This document shows positions 6,038 to 6,707 of a stretch of 6,707 nt of DNA, piece by piece. Every line of letters begins with the position of its first letter. Within the stretch, counting starts at the first letter, position 1. The stretch comes from Fluviibacter sp039805865 (GTDB lineage: Bacteria; Pseudomonadota; Gammaproteobacteria; Burkholderiales; Rhodocyclaceae). The DNA lies in the NCBI GenBank assembly GCA_039805865.1, contig JBDLTI010000075.1:1-6707 (forward strand), read 5' to 3'. The notes below the pieces were generated by a model. It saw only the letters and a program-made list of their open reading frames with translations, ran no database searches and was not told the origin of the DNA. The position numbers and the translations under genes are program-made.

Positions 6038-6052
6038 CAGCATTTTATGCTG
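6038..6052. repeat. Perfect inverted repeat CAGCAT-TTT-ATGCTG
   Basis: CAGCAT (6038-6043) and ATGCTG (6047-6052) are exact reverse complements with a 3-base spacer. It sits in the divergent gap and covers the minus-strand -10-like hexamer. It is just downstream of the plus-strand one. It could be an operator for both genes or a small hairpin in the leader of the PHP gene transcript. Confidence 0.4.
6042..6047 (-). promoter_or_regulatory. Possible -10 element for the carbonic anhydrase-like gene
   Basis: On the minus strand the sequence is TAAAAT within CATAAAATGC, with a weak TTTATG (6065-6070) 17 bases upstream as a -35. Transcription would begin near 6035 and give a leader of about 29 bases. 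It faces the plus-strand TAAAAT at 6024-6029, so the two promoters would overlap. Confidence 0.33.
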
Positions 6053-6076
6053 ATCCTTCAGACACATAAAGCCACA

Positions 6077-6707
6077 ATGACACAAGAGCCCCGTTACGAT
6101 CTGCATTGCCACTCCACGGCCTCTGATGGTGTGTTGCCACCAGCCGATGTTGTGGCGCGTGCGCACACCAATGGGGTGACGTCGCTGGCGCTCACCGACC
6201 ACGATGGGCTGTCCGGTATACCCGAAGCGGCTGCCGAAGCGCAAAAGCTGGGTATCGAACTGATTCCGGGAACGGAAATCTCGGTGGAATGGAACGACCA
6301 TTCCGTGCATATCGTCGGTTTGCAGATCGATCCTGAAGACCCGACCCTGGTTAAGGGCCTCGATGAGATCCGAGAAGGGCGTGCTAACAGAGCGGGGCGC
6401 ATTGCTGCGGAATTGGAAAAAGTCGGTTTTACCGGCATTCTGGATAAAACCATGGCGTATGTGGGCAATCCCGAACTGGTATCGCGGGCGCATTTTGCCC
6501 GGGCGCTGGTAGAAATGGGTGCCTGCCGGGAGGTCAAACAGGTTTTTGATCGTTATCTCACACCGGGTAAGCCCGGCTATGTCGAGCACCCCTGGCCAAG
6601 TTTGGAGAAAGCGCTCGGCTGGATTCGTGCCGCTGGCGGTGTCGCAGTGATTGCCCATCCGGGTAGATATCGTATGTCAAACAAAGAACTAGGAAAGCTT
6701 TTTGAAG
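6077..6707 (+). CDS. PHP-domain phosphoesterase, 3' end cut by window (YciV/TrpH, nucleoside 3',5'-bisphosphate phosphatase-like)
   Basis: A reading frame from ATG 6077 stays open to the right edge, giving 210 residues of a protein that is usually about 280-290. It is a PHP (polymerase and histidinol phosphatase) metal-dependent phosphoesterase. DLHCHSTASDG (8-18) holds metal ligands His10 and His12 with Asp17. ALTDHDGLSG (38-47) gives His42, PGTEISVEW (64-72) gives Glu67, HIVGLQID starts at His78, and VIAHPGRYR (191-199) gives His194. The SRAHFARALVEMG and PGYVEHPWPSLEKAL stretches mark the YciV/TrpH subfamily. Characterised members are E. coli RNase AM (YciV) and the Chromobacterium violaceum 3',5'-nucleoside bisphosphate phosphatase. 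The likely role is 5'-end trimming of RNA or removal of phosphate from pAp-type nucleotides in the cytoplasm. No strong ribosome site precedes the ATG. It is transcribed divergently from the carbonic anhydrase-like gene. The missing 3' part should hold the last metal ligands (typically a DxH motif). Confidence 0.93.
   Translation, partial: MTQEPRYDLHCHSTASDGVLPPADVVARAHTNGVTSLALTDHDGLSGIPEAAAEAQKLGIELIPGTEISVEWNDHSVHIVGLQIDPEDPTLVKGLDEIREGRANRAGRIAAELEKVGFTGILDKTMAYVGNPELVSRAHFARALVEMGACREVKQVFDRYLTPGKPGYVEHPWPSLEKALGWIRAAGGVAVIAHPGRYRMSNKELGKLFE

Noticed and set aside
5689..6069. Plus-strand frames of 77-126 codons over the carbonic anhydrase-like gene
   Set aside because: They are antisense to a gene with clear hexapeptide repeats and three zinc-ligand histidines, and they show no family features.
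6008..6658. Minus-strand frames of 216 and 147 codons at the right edge
   Set aside because: They are antisense to the PHP-domain gene, which has all the family metal-binding motifs in the plus-strand frame and runs off the window. The minus frames show no domain.

Overview
The window looks like an ordinary chromosomal stretch from a betaproteobacterium. This rests on the RimO sequence (SLGCPKAASDSE near the N-terminus and the overall wording of the protein) and on the gene neighbourhood of an FAD-linked oxidoreductase, Hsp33, a gamma-class carbonic anhydrase-like protein and a PHP phosphoesterase. By eye the base composition is moderately GC-rich and even throughout. I see no insertion sequence, phage gene, tRNA, rRNA or CRISPR array. 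The order or family of the organism cannot be fixed from this much sequence.

Layout: positions 1-279 hold the last 92 residues of an RND (AcrB/MexB-type) inner-membrane efflux permease, cut by the window edge. An outer-membrane factor lipoprotein of the NodT/OprM type (272-1714) overlaps it by 8 bases. Together they are the 3' end of a tripartite drug/solvent efflux operon whose adaptor gene should lie upstream. After 18 bases comes rimO (1733-3082), which methylthiolates ribosomal protein S12. Eleven bases further is an FAD-binding 2-hydroxyacid dehydrogenase-like enzyme (3094-4503). Its 3' end overlaps by 9 bases the 3' end of the convergent hslO gene (4495-5406, minus strand). Upstream of hslO on the same strand is a gamma-carbonic anhydrase family gene (5485-6006). 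A 70-base divergent intergenic region separates that from a PHP-domain phosphoesterase (6077 to the right edge, plus strand), which runs off the window with 210 codons visible.

The most notable observation concerns hslO. The protein aligns without gaps to the C-terminal redox-switch module of E. coli Hsp33, yet all four zinc-binding cysteines are replaced (Gly237, Arg239, Asp270, Ser273), while the surrounding helix and turn residues are kept. An Hsp33 without its zinc and disulfide switch cannot be controlled by oxidation in the classical way. A sequence resembling a sigma-32 heat-shock promoter lies just upstream of the gene, so it may be a heat-induced, redox-insensitive holdase. Other observations are an extended -10-like element overlapping the rimO start (possibly a leaderless transcript) and a perfect inverted repeat in the divergent promoter region of the carbonic anhydrase/PHP pair.

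There is no stretch over 300 bases without a gene; the longest gaps are 78 bases (5407-5484) and 70 bases (6007-6076).
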